This document shows positions 1 to 5,028 of a stretch of 5,330 nucleotides of DNA, piece after piece (the first letter of the stretch is position 1; every line of letters starts with the position of its first letter). Below the pieces are notes generated by a model. The model saw nothing but the letters and a program-made list of their open reading frames with translations, was not told the DNA's origin and did not search any database. The stretch lies in contig PMAK01000052.1 of assembly GCA_003153655.1 (NCBI GenBank), forward strand, positions 20,321 through 25,650, written 5' to 3'. This DNA comes from Phycisphaerales bacterium (GTDB lineage: Bacteria > Planctomycetota > Phycisphaerae > Tepidisphaerales > Tepidisphaeraceae). The position numbers were made by a program, and so were the translations under genes.

Positions 1-990
1 CAAAACGGAGCAAGTTTCCTCCCACGCTCGCAACAGCGAATTGTGGTGAATACTTCAGACGCCTTGGAGAGCGGCACTTTGTATGCCCAATATCGCGGTG
101 GCGGCGGGCCGCCTGGCGGCGGAGGATTTGGTGGCCCACCTCGCGCAGCCACTCCCTCGCGGACGCAAACGCCGGCCGAAGAGCCGCCACCTCCCGTTGC
201 AGTGCCGCCGGCGCCCGGGACAATTGATCCAGTCGTGGTGCAGGCCAATCCGAAAGTGGTGCCAACTCCCACGCCGATTGAGCCGGTCATGAAACTGAAT
301 ATTGTTGCCTTGGCGGCAAAATCGCCGGATTTGTTCGTGTATATCATCGATAACTCAGCCGACGCGGGCAAAACCTATCGCTATCGCATCGTCTACAAGA
401 CGGCCAATCCGCTCTTTAACAAGGCGCCACAGAAGGCGGCCAATAAAAACTGGGTGAATCAATTTGATTTGGTTTCGCCCATGAGCGATTTTTCCCCAGA
501 GATAACCGTTCCGGTGCAGACCTACTTTTATTGTGGCAAAACACAGGGCGTGAGCAAGGGCGGCGCATCGCCGTTTGATGTTTTCACCTGGTCGAATGGA
601 AAGTGGCAAAAAGGCTCGTTCAACGTCAACCTTGGTGATCCAATCGGCGGAGTGGATGGCGGAGTGGATTATTCCACCGGCTACAGCTTCGTAGACAGAC
701 ACTCGGCGAAAAACAAGGTATTTGTCACGGTGGTTGACAGCGAGGGCACCGCTGAAATTCGCGACACCGCAAAAGACGCTGGCAGCTCGGATTATAAAAC
801 GAAATTGCAGTGGGTTGAGCAGACCAAAAATGGTGGCCTGCAACCAGCGGGGAATCCGGGTGTCGGGCCTCCCGGCGGACCGCCTGGATTCGGCGGTCCA
901 CCCGGTGGCTTTGGCGGCCCACCCGGCGGATTTGGTGGACCACCAGGCGGCTTCGGCGGCCCCCCATCCGCGCAGCCTGGAGCCCGCTAA
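1..990 (+). CDS. Gly/Pro-rich protein of unknown function, C-terminal part (5' end outside window)
   Basis: The frame is open from the first base to TAA at 988-990, giving 329 visible residues. The GTG codons at 43-48 have no clear ribosome binding site, so the true start is probably upstream. Visible codons about 30-85 are a low-complexity Gly then Pro/Ala linker. Codons about 95-260 form a folded, beta-rich region in which KTYRYRIVYKTANP (from codon 124) and SPEITVPV (about codon 166) recall the edges of a fibronectin type III-like fold. This is followed by WQKGSFNVNLGDPIGG (from about codon 202). The tail is a GGPPGGF repeat. The layout of linker, beta domain and flexible tail suggests a cell-envelope or secretion-associated protein. 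I have an uncertain recollection of similar planctomycete proteins near pilus or type II secretion genes. No catalytic motif is seen. It converges on the leftward operon and is probably a resident gene rather than part of the element to its right. Confidence 0.8.
   Translation, partial: QNGASFLPRSQQRIVVNTSDALESGTLYAQYRGGGGPPGGGGFGGPPRAATPSRTQTPAEEPPPPVAVPPAPGTIDPVVVQANPKVVPTPTPIEPVMKLNIVALAAKSPDLFVYIIDNSADAGKTYRYRIVYKTANPLFNKAPQKAANKNWVNQFDLVSPMSDFSPEITVPVQTYFYCGKTQGVSKGGASPFDVFTWSNGKWQKGSFNVNLGDPIGGVDGGVDYSTGYSFVDRHSAKNKVFVTVVDSEGTAEIRDTAKDAGSSDYKTKLQWVEQTKNGGLQPAGNPGVGPPGGPPGFGGPPGGFGGPPGGFGGPPGGFGGPPSAQPGAR
892..966 (+). repeat. 21-bp in-frame tandem repeat encoding GGPPGGF
   Basis: Three units at 892-912, 913-933 and 934-954 plus a partial unit at 955-966 encode Gly-Gly-Pro-Pro-Gly-Gly-Phe. 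A degenerate forerunner lies just upstream (about 868-891). Units differ mainly at third codon positions, so the protein repeat is conserved more strictly than the DNA. This fits selection for a flexible Gly/Pro/Phe tail, with copy number able to change by slippage. Confidence 0.85.
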
Positions 991-1014
991 CTATCAACTT
1001 TCCGGCTATTTAAC

Positions 1015-1042
1015 GCAGTTGGATCAGAGATCATCCAACTGC
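1015..1042. other. Perfect 10-bp inverted repeat between convergent genes; candidate bidirectional terminator
   Basis: GCAGTTGGAT (1015-1024) pairs perfectly with ATCCAACTGC (1033-1042) around an 8-nt loop. It lies 24 bp past the stop of the rightward gene and overlaps the last codons and stop of the leftward sigma-like gene. The position suits a shared transcription end, but there is no T-tract on either strand, so a classical intrinsic terminator is not shown. It could also be a protein-binding palindrome or mark an element boundary. Confidence 0.45.
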
Positions 1043-1290
1043 ATCGGGCCGCCGCCTCGTATCGAAATCTGCGATGCTGGATAGGTTCTAAACTTCGGCT
1101 CCAGCGCCGGAAGAGCATCCGCCGCGGGAAACGCCGATGCGCCGGCACGTCGCCGCGCATTACGTAGCCGCGCCAGGACTGCTCTCCGGCTGATATGCAG
1201 CCAATCAGCGATCTGATTGATCGATGCCCGGTGTCCGTAACGAAGCCAGAGAACCTCCTGTTGCTTTTCCGTCAAAACCAATGAATTCAC
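1024..1290 (-). CDS. Small sigma-70 region 4-like helix-turn-helix protein
   Basis: This 88-residue protein starts at GTG 1290. The start is fixed by a strong Shine-Dalgarno GGAGGAG at 1301-1295, 4 nt upstream. Residues 7-50 match the pattern of a sigma-70 region 4 or LuxR-type helix-turn-helix: LTEKQQEVLWLRYG, then INQIADWLHISRRAVLARLRNARRR, with a basic recognition helix. Residues 51-88 look disordered and no other sigma region is present, so it is not a complete sigma factor. Small region-4-only proteins can act as DNA-binding activators or sigma-like adaptors; a role in switching on other element genes is inference. It is the last gene of the leftward operon, 23 bp after its upstream neighbour. 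DNA binding is fairly secure; the target is unknown. Confidence 0.75.
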   Translation of the reverse strand: MNSLVLTEKQQEVLWLRYGHRASINQIADWLHISRRAVLARLRNARRRAGASAFPAADALPALEPKFRTYPASQISIRGGGPMQLDDL

Positions 1291-1313
1291 GCGTCTCCTC
1301 CGAATGATTGCAT

Positions 1314-1637
1314 TTATCGTGAATAACTCTGGCCGCCCGATGTCGTTGTGCTGCTAATAAAAATGCTTCCGTATCGCTGGCGGTCGTTGCGCAGCTTGGC
1401 CAGTTCCTCGGCAAATTCCGGATCTTCATAGGTTTCAATCTGACAGTCGGCTGCATAATCTGACTCCCGCACCGGCCGGGGATGGCGGCGATTGGGAAAC
1501 AGCGTGCGGCAGGCAAGGCATTTGCACTGAAAATCAGGGGCGTATGCGGCGCCCCGGTAAAGCCAATCCTCCGCCCAGGTTGAAGAGCAGGCCGTCTCTT
1601 CAATTTGGTGGCGAATATGCCGGACCTGCCGCACCAT
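1314..1637 (-). CDS. Small CxCxxC protein of unknown function, probably the main part of a frameshifted gene
   Basis: This frame encodes 107 residues from ATG 1637 to TAA 1314 and shows GC-rich third positions and ordinary composition, unlike the overlapping frames. It carries a CxCxxC cluster (CKCLAC, residues 38-43) with further Cys at 17 and 64, which could bind a metal. No known family was recognised. ATG 1637 has only a distant GAGG upstream. A strong GGAGGAG ribosome binding site lies instead at 1745-1739, serving ATG 1732 in another frame. A -1 shift in the G-rich stretch around 1655-1670 would join that start to this frame and give a protein of roughly 138 residues. The flanking spacings (28 bp before ATG 1732, 23 bp after TAA) then match an evenly packed operon. 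Alternatives are true initiation at 1637, a sequencing error, or a real inactivating mutation. Confidence 0.6.
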   Translation of the reverse strand: MVRQVRHIRHQIEETACSSTWAEDWLYRGAAYAPDFQCKCLACRTLFPNRRHPRPVRESDYAADCQIETYEDPEFAEELAKLRNDRQRYGSIFISSTTTSGGQSYSR

Positions 1638-1649
1638 CGCCGCATCGGC

Positions 1650-1732
1650 CTCGGACCCCGGTCCCCGGCTATGTCGCCGCCATTTGACGCATCGATGAGT
1701 ATGTTTGGATTATTTACAACTAATTCCGCCAT
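1650..1732 (-). other. Likely true 5' end of the frameshifted small gene
   Basis: ATG 1732 opens MAELVVNNPNILIDASNGGD, which has the AT-rich codons usual at a gene start and an ideal ribosome binding site. The frame stays open to 1205, but beyond about 1655 its codons look like those of an antiparallel or shadow frame, with Arg-, Cys- and Pro-rich nonsense, while the neighbouring frame becomes convincing. I therefore read it as the beginning of the 1314-1637 gene rather than as a 175-residue protein that would also overlap the sigma-like gene. Confidence 0.45.
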
Positions 1733-1738
1733 CGCCAT

Positions 1739-1745
1739 CTCCTCC
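1739..1745 (-). promoter_or_regulatory. Strong ribosome binding site deciding the start at 1732
   Basis: The minus strand reads GGAGGAG directly before ATG 1738 and 6 nt before ATG 1732. Only the second ATG has a workable spacing. It is the same sequence as the site before the sigma-like gene (1301-1295). Confidence 0.6.
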
Positions 1746-1760
1746 GCAGTTGCGGCAAAT

Positions 1761-2135
1761 TCAAATTGAAGAAAGATCTCCCCTTCTAGCCATCTCCCGC
1801 AGCGCCCGATCCCGGTAGTTGATCCACATCGTCCAGAATAAGCGGCCGAGTAATGCCGCAGGCGCGTTCTCTGGCGAGGCCGCTACCGACACAAACCCGT
1901 CCTGGGTGTCGAGCAAGGCATCGCGGAGCCGTTCCGCGTTGACCTGAACAAACCGCGCCGATACCGCCTCCTGCTGATGCTCATCGCAGGCATTCCAGAG
2001 ATGCTTGCCGTCTGCGTCACCCAGATCGTCCGGCCGGCCGTCGCAATCCGACTGTCGAATCCCTGCCGGCAGGCCCGGCTGCCAGGCGACGCTCAGCCGT
2101 GGAGCTGGCGATTGGTCAATTTGGATGTTTCTCAT
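1761..2135 (-). CDS. Uncharacterised 124-residue protein, first gene of the repressed leftward operon
   Basis: The frame could extend to ATG 2183, but that codon lies inside the operator and upstream of the predicted transcription start. The start is therefore placed at ATG 2135, preceded by a weak AGAAG ribosome binding site 5 nt away. The protein has an acidic, Gly/Asp-rich middle (GRPDDLGDADG). Its C-terminal half is likely helical: NAERLRDALLDTQ, then GRLFWTMWINYRDRALREMARRGD. There is no signal peptide, membrane segment or recognised motif. The leader is about 30 nt, and the next start is 28 bp after its stop. Its place directly after the operator is that of an early gene in a phage-type switch, so a regulatory or small early phage function is possible; this is inference only. 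Confidence 0.6.
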   Translation of the reverse strand: MRNIQIDQSPAPRLSVAWQPGLPAGIRQSDCDGRPDDLGDADGKHLWNACDEHQQEAVSARFVQVNAERLRDALLDTQDGFVSVAASPENAPAALLGRLFWTMWINYRDRALREMARRGDLSSI

Positions 2136-2171
2136 GCGATCTTCTTTTATAATGGGCTTGACAACAATCCA

Positions 2172-2199
2172 ATTATATTCCAAACTTTGGAATATGCAA
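2172..2199 (-). promoter_or_regulatory. Sigma-70-type promoter of the leftward operon
   Basis: The minus strand has a perfect -10 TATAAT (2177-2172) and a weak -35 TTGCAT (2199-2194) separated by 16 bp. Transcription would begin near 2165, about 30 nt before ATG 2135. The perfect palindrome at 2175-2195 fills the space between the two boxes, so a bound repressor would exclude RNA polymerase. Confidence 0.6.
2175..2195. promoter_or_regulatory. Operator: perfect 10-bp inverted repeat with one-base centre
   Basis: ATATTCCAAA (2175-2184), then C, then TTTGGAATAT (2186-2195) form an exact dyad. Size, symmetry and position next to an XRE repressor gene are those of a phage-type repressor operator. 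The arms are AT-rich with a TTCCAAA core that occurs again in related form at 2219-2225. Confidence 0.7.
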
Positions 2200-2219
2200 T
2201 AGAAAAGTTAGGTAAATGT

Positions 2220-2248
2220 TTGGATTTTCGAAATTCCTCTGATATAAG
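2220..2248 (+). promoter_or_regulatory. Candidate promoter of the repressor gene with a second, imperfect operator
   Basis: TTGGAT (2220-2225) and TATAAG (2243-2248) are separated by 17 bp. Between them lies a 16-bp dyad at 2222-2237 (GGATTTTCGAAATTCC) with a single mismatched pair. Transcription would begin near 2255, leaving almost no leader before ATG 2261 and excluding the ribosome binding site at 2246-2251. A near-leaderless repressor mRNA or another promoter further upstream must then be assumed. A consensus -35 TTGACA at 2158-2163 has no good -10 at the right distance. Confidence 0.35.
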
Positions 2249-2251
2249 GAG
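2246..2251 (+). promoter_or_regulatory. Ribosome binding site of the repressor gene
   Basis: AAGGAG lies 9 nt before ATG 2261 and fixes that start. It overlaps the candidate -10 at 2243-2248, so only transcripts starting further upstream would carry it. Confidence 0.7.
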
Positions 2252-2260
2252 TCCCATCTC

Positions 2261-3010
2261 ATGGCGCGCGTCGCGCACATCTTCGGAAAGCGACTGGCGG
2301 AGGCCCGGGAGAAGTTGGCAATGACCCAGCGTGAACTCGGCGAAGCGATCGGTGGGGTTTCAGATGAAACCATCAGCCGGATCGAACGCCATGAGGTCGC
2401 CGGTGTCCTGGCCAAGCGCCTTCCTAAATTGGCCGCAGCATTAGGCTTAACTTTTGAGGACTTTAAGGCACGTTTTTCCGTATCGGAAACAGCAGCTCGC
2501 CCCACTTCCGCGAAAAGTCCGTCATCCAATACCAATGAGGCGGAGAATCGTGGCTCTGGACTACCGGCTGGATTGGATCTTCGCCGTGTTCATCTTGCGA
2601 GGATATTGCCGGAGTTCAGAATTGGAGTTGCCGCCAGCCGGCGCGTTGACAAATTTGCCGAACATCCGGATTCCAATCGATTGGTTGCCGCCTCCGACAG
2701 GCGCGCGTTCACCGCACCCGTCGACGGAAATTGCCAGCATCCCAAATGGAAGCATGGAGAGATCGTTGTTTTCAGTTTTGAGGCTGTCGAGCGCGAAGGC
2801 ATTCTGCCTGGAAAATCCTACTATCTCGCGTTCACGGACGGATCGACAACATTCAAACGGATTTTTAAGGATGAAACCGATCCCGACGTCTATGTTCTGC
2901 GTTGTTGGAATCGCCGCAAATATCCGACCGACCAGCGAGTTCACCGTGACGAAGTCGTCCGTATCGCCCGAGCGGTCTCGAAGCAGATAATCGTGAGTGA
3001 AGAAGAGTAG
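2261..3010 (+). CDS. XRE-family transcriptional repressor with S24 (LexA/CI-like) C-terminal domain, Cys in place of catalytic Ser
   Basis: This 249-residue protein has the layout of a phage CI or LexA-like repressor. Residues 7-68 are an XRE helix-turn-helix (GKRLAEAREKLAMTQRELGEAIG, then SDETISRIERHE). Residues about 73-110 are a Ser/Asn/Pro-rich linker, and residues about 149-240 are an S24-type domain. The nucleophile motif, usually V-x-G-D-S-M-x-P, reads VDGNCQHP (154-161), placing Cys158 at the Ser position. GEIVVFS follows as expected, and the general-base Lys is present as Lys199 in TTFKRIF. The distance of 41 residues is normal for the family. A possible cleavage site is Ala125-Ser126 in IGVAAS, where LexA and CI have Ala-Gly. 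The role inferred is repression of the divergent leftward operon through the 2175-2195 operator, with probable autoregulation. The Cys may allow slow cleavage or make the protein uncleavable. It is the only rightward gene of the element. Confidence 0.88.
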   Translation: MARVAHIFGKRLAEAREKLAMTQRELGEAIGGVSDETISRIERHEVAGVLAKRLPKLAAALGLTFEDFKARFSVSETAARPTSAKSPSSNTNEAENRGSGLPAGLDLRRVHLARILPEFRIGVAASRRVDKFAEHPDSNRLVAASDRRAFTAPVDGNCQHPKWKHGEIVVFSFEAVEREGILPGKSYYLAFTDGSTTFKRIFKDETDPDVYVLRCWNRRKYPTDQRVHRDEVVRIARAVSKQIIVSEEE

Positions 3011-3038
3011 CCGCCTACCGCTCTCAACCAATGCAAAA

Positions 3039-3094
3039 GCGGCGAAGCGGAGCTCCGGCTCGACAAAGTATCAAGCCGCCGCCCGCTTCGCCGC
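3039..3094. terminator. Large inverted repeat between convergent genes; candidate bidirectional terminator
   Basis: GCGGCGAAGCGG (3039-3050) pairs exactly with CCGCTTCGCCGC (3083-3094). An inner stem, CGGCT (3056-3060) with AGCCG (3074-3078), lies within the 32-nt spacer. It starts 29 bp after the repressor stop and ends 45 bp before the stop of the converging surface-protein gene. No run of T follows closely on either strand, so factor-independent termination is uncertain. Confidence 0.5.
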
Positions 3095-3138
3095 CGAGTT
3101 TCAATAAAACACCGGTGGCTTCGCGAAAACATGCATTG

Positions 3139-3879
3139 TTACGCGAGCCGACGCCGCTTCAACTGGCGTCGCAGGCCAATCAAAGCCAATCCAACCAGTC
3201 CAGCCAAGCTCTGCGAAGCAGCCGCGGGAAGCGGGACTACGCTTCCAGGACCACCAGGGCTTCCTCCTGGGCCGGAGGCTGACAATTCCTTCAAAGCAAA
3301 ATCAGACCCAGCCGGTGCATCAATCAATAGATTGTCACCGCTCGCGCTCGGATCGCCATTGCCCCAGAAGGAAGTTATGCCATTACCTTGCGTACCCGTG
3401 TAGGTCAGGATGGTGTTCCCCGATGTCAGGCTCACTGACGTGTAGTCATAGCCCGACCCGGTCGGTGGAATAAACGTCCTGGCCACACTGTCAAAGGTGG
3501 CAAGTGTGCTGCTCTTATTTATCAGGATAAATGAAAAAGAGCTGAATGCAGATCCACTGTTATTCACAATGGTCTCATCCGGAATGACAAACTCACTGGC
3601 GGACGTGCCAGTCGAACCTGGAACCGGTGCAAAGGTAATCTGATACCCTTGGTTCGGCGCCGTAAAGGTGGCCGATTTTTCAACATCGACCTGGTTCGAA
3701 TTGGTGTCCTGAGTTACGGTCAGACCAACACCTGTGCCCCAGGAAATGTTCCAGCCATCAATTGTTGCCGGGCTGGTGTTTTGAATTGCAGCAGCCGTGG
3801 CAAACGAATTCGGCAAAACACCCAAGGCAAAAACTGCCGCACCCGCGGCAATAGAGACTTTCTTGAACCCACTAAACAT
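3139..3879 (-). CDS. Secreted surface protein with VPLPA-type PEP-CTERM sorting signal
   Basis: This 246-residue protein starts at ATG 3879 behind a strong GGAGGT ribosome binding site (3889-3884). Residues 1-29/31 are a Sec signal peptide: FKK, a hydrophobic core to about residue 22, and cleavage after ATA or AAA. The mature part is Ser/Thr/Gly/Asn-rich and predicted mostly beta, with no catalytic motif seen. A Gly/Pro linker (GGSPGGPGS) leads to the C-terminal tripartite signal: VVPLPAAA (214-221), a hydrophobic segment to about residue 236, and a basic end RRQLKRRR. This is the VPLPA variant of PEP-CTERM, recognised and processed by an exosortase in the inner membrane so that the protein is delivered to the cell surface or matrix. 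The exosortase must be encoded elsewhere. The gene lies between a repressor and phage-type structural genes, which is unusual company and suggests cargo. Its specific function is unknown. Confidence 0.85.
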   Translation of the reverse strand: MFSGFKKVSIAAGAAVFALGVLPNSFATAAAIQNTSPATIDGWNISWGTGVGLTVTQDTNSNQVDVEKSATFTAPNQGYQITFAPVPGSTGTSASEFVIPDETIVNNSGSAFSSFSFILINKSSTLATFDSVARTFIPPTGSGYDYTSVSLTSGNTILTYTGTQGNGITSFWGNGDPSASGDNLLIDAPAGSDFALKELSASGPGGSPGGPGSVVPLPAAASQSLAGLVGLALIGLRRQLKRRRLA

Positions 3880-3896
3880 ACTTACCTCCCAACTTT

Positions 3897-3926
3897 AAAA
3901 AAAACTCCTGTCGCTATCCATAGCGA
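3897..3926 (-). terminator. Hairpin followed by T8; weak terminator or structured 5' leader
   Basis: On the minus strand, TCGCTA (3926-3921) and TAGCGA (3916-3911) form a perfect 6-bp stem with a 4-nt loop. After six bases comes a run of eight T (3904-3897). It could end transcription of the upstream 340-residue gene. The stem is short and the T-run is offset, and it lies only 18 bp before ATG 3879, so it may instead be a leader structure that regulates the surface-protein gene. Confidence 0.4.
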
Positions 3927-3940
3927 TCCCACAGAGTCTT

Positions 3941-3970
3941 TCGATAACACATCGTCAGAACAGCCGTCAA
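3941..3970 (-). promoter_or_regulatory. Candidate promoter of the VPLPA-CTERM gene
   Basis: The minus strand has -35 TTGACG (3970-3965), five of six consensus bases, and a weak -10 TATCGA (3946-3941), with an 18-bp spacer. Transcription from it would give a leader of about 55 nt that contains the 3911-3926 hairpin and the T8 run. It would let the surface-protein gene be expressed apart from the structural genes upstream. Confidence 0.35.
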
Positions 3971-3993
3971 GACAGAATATTTCCTCTAACACC

Positions 3994-5016
3994 CTATAAC
4001 GAATATCCAGCTGCCCTCAAATTTGCGTAAAGATTGCTCAATGACGCCTGAACATTGGACATATCAGACTTTAGATTGTTGAGCATGGTCTGTTCGTTGA
4101 TCGCGTATGTGGAATTCGCGGTTTGAGTGGTCGCCAGATTCTGAATTCCATGCGTCAAGGCTGCACACTGCGGCGGAAACCACGTATATACCTGATACCA
4201 TATGTTGTTAGTGTCCGTATTGGTTGAGGTAACGCTTAAATATTGCGGTAAGCCTGCCGCAAAGCCCCAAATATACTGGCCCGTGGACAGGGCATTGTGA
4301 CCGAGCGTGCCGTAGGTTTGTTCCCAATTGTTGGTGATCCAGCAGTTCTCCGTGCTCGGCAGGAACGCTGTATTCAAGCTACTCAGCGGAAAACTGTAGC
4401 CAAAATTACTGCCGCTGGCGAACTGCCCCTGCACAATCCGTCCGTAATACACGCCGCCATTCGATGCTTGATAGGTGCCCGTTACCTTCACGATCACCGG
4501 CATGATCGGCCAGTTTTCAATATACACAATCGTGCGTGGATTGGCTTCGGGCGTAAAACCCATAACCCGTCCGAACGCATAAATCTTGTCCGCCGTGTCG
4601 GCCCAAAGTATGTGGCTTCCGCCGACATTAGGTTCCATCAGGTTCACAACCAGGGCATTGTTGACCAGCGTGCCGTTGGAATTTGTAAGAGGCGCCGGAC
4701 CGTCTATCGCGGATTGGTTGGTCTGAGCCTGCAATTGAAAATTGTTGGCTGCGTTACCCGTGCTATTGCCATAGAGGATGGACCCTTGATATCGCCCGCC
4801 ACCGGTTTCGGCGCCGATAATCGCCACCAATAATAATTCCCCCGGCAATTGCCGCAGGCCGATTGTGCTCCCGCTGCCTCCGCTCGTCATAAACAGGGGC
4901 GGCATCACCGCCGTCCGATCGAGACGCTCGATGTCCTCGACAATTCGATTGTACAACTCGGCAGATAGCGTGACGCCATCGCCTTCACTGATATTGGCGC
5001 GGGGATATGGTTTCAA
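3994..5016 (-). CDS. Putative phage-type structural protein of unknown function
   Basis: This 340-residue protein starts at TTG 5016. The start is supported by a GAGGA ribosome binding site (5027-5023) that overlaps the stop of the preceding gene. Residues 1-60 have the form seen in phage-type proteins of planctomycetes: a short N-terminal element (ISEGDGVTLSAELYNRIVEDIERL), then MPPLFMTSGGSGSTIGL. Residues 60-305 are Asn/Thr/Gly/aromatic-rich and likely beta, as in virion surface or tail-associated proteins. Residues 309-340 (NEQTMLNNLKSDMSNVQASL onward) form a short amphipathic helix that could drive oligomerisation. There is no signal peptide or membrane segment, so export by Sec is unlikely. 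A virion or tail role is inferred from form and neighbour, not from a recognised family. A cell-surface or unrelated role remains possible. Confidence 0.8.
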   Translation of the reverse strand: MKPYPRANISEGDGVTLSAELYNRIVEDIERLDRTAVMPPLFMTSGGSGSTIGLRQLPGELLLVAIIGAETGGGRYQGSILYGNSTGNAANNFQLQAQTNQSAIDGPAPLTNSNGTLVNNALVVNLMEPNVGGSHILWADTADKIYAFGRVMGFTPEANPRTIVYIENWPIMPVIVKVTGTYQASNGGVYYGRIVQGQFASGSNFGYSFPLSSLNTAFLPSTENCWITNNWEQTYGTLGHNALSTGQYIWGFAAGLPQYLSVTSTNTDTNNIWYQVYTWFPPQCAALTHGIQNLATTQTANSTYAINEQTMLNNLKSDMSNVQASLSNLYANLRAAGYSL

Positions 5017-5028
5017 ATTTGTTCCTCA
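5017..5028 (-). promoter_or_regulatory. Translational coupling junction (stop overlapping ribosome binding site)
   Basis: The upstream gene ends in TGA (5028-5026), and the same bases begin TGAGGAAC, whose GAGGA is the ribosome binding site for TTG 5016. The intergenic gap is 9 bp. The second protein is probably made by ribosomes finishing the first, which means the two are needed together. Confidence 0.6.

Noticed and set aside
355..843. Minus-strand 162-residue frame inside the left gene
   Set aside because: It is antisense to a convincing Gly/Pro-rich coding frame, has no ribosome binding site and no sensible protein pattern.
725..1084. Frames on both strands over the repeat tail (722-1084 plus, 725-997 minus)
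   Set aside because: These are frame shadows of a low-complexity repeat; their His/Arg-rich products follow from reading GGPPGGF codons out of phase.
1205..1654. Continuation of the 1732 frame to 1205, giving about 175 residues in all
   Set aside because: Past about 1655 the product is rich in Arg, Pro and Cys without pattern, it covers the better coding frame at 1637-1314, and it would overlap much of the sigma-like gene. Only its first part is kept.
2136..2183. N-terminal extension of the 124-residue gene to ATG 2183
   Set aside because: That ATG lies inside the operator and upstream of the predicted transcription start, so translation from it is unlikely.
1977..2324. Plus-strand frame across the divergent promoter region
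   Set aside because: It runs through the operator and into the repressor gene in another frame, with no ribosome binding site; it is a shadow of the minus-strand gene 2135-1761.
2454..3031. Frames overlapping the repressor gene (2454-2990 plus, 2561-3031 minus)
   Set aside because: The repressor frame has clear XRE and S24 patterns; the others are shadows.
3649..3999. Plus-strand frame over the surface gene 5' end and leader
   Set aside because: It is antisense to the signal peptide region, crosses the promoter and hairpin, and has no ribosome binding site.
4297..4833. Plus-strand 178-residue frame opposite the 340-residue gene
   Set aside because: It is the antisense shadow of a well-formed gene with a supported start; the product shows no family pattern.
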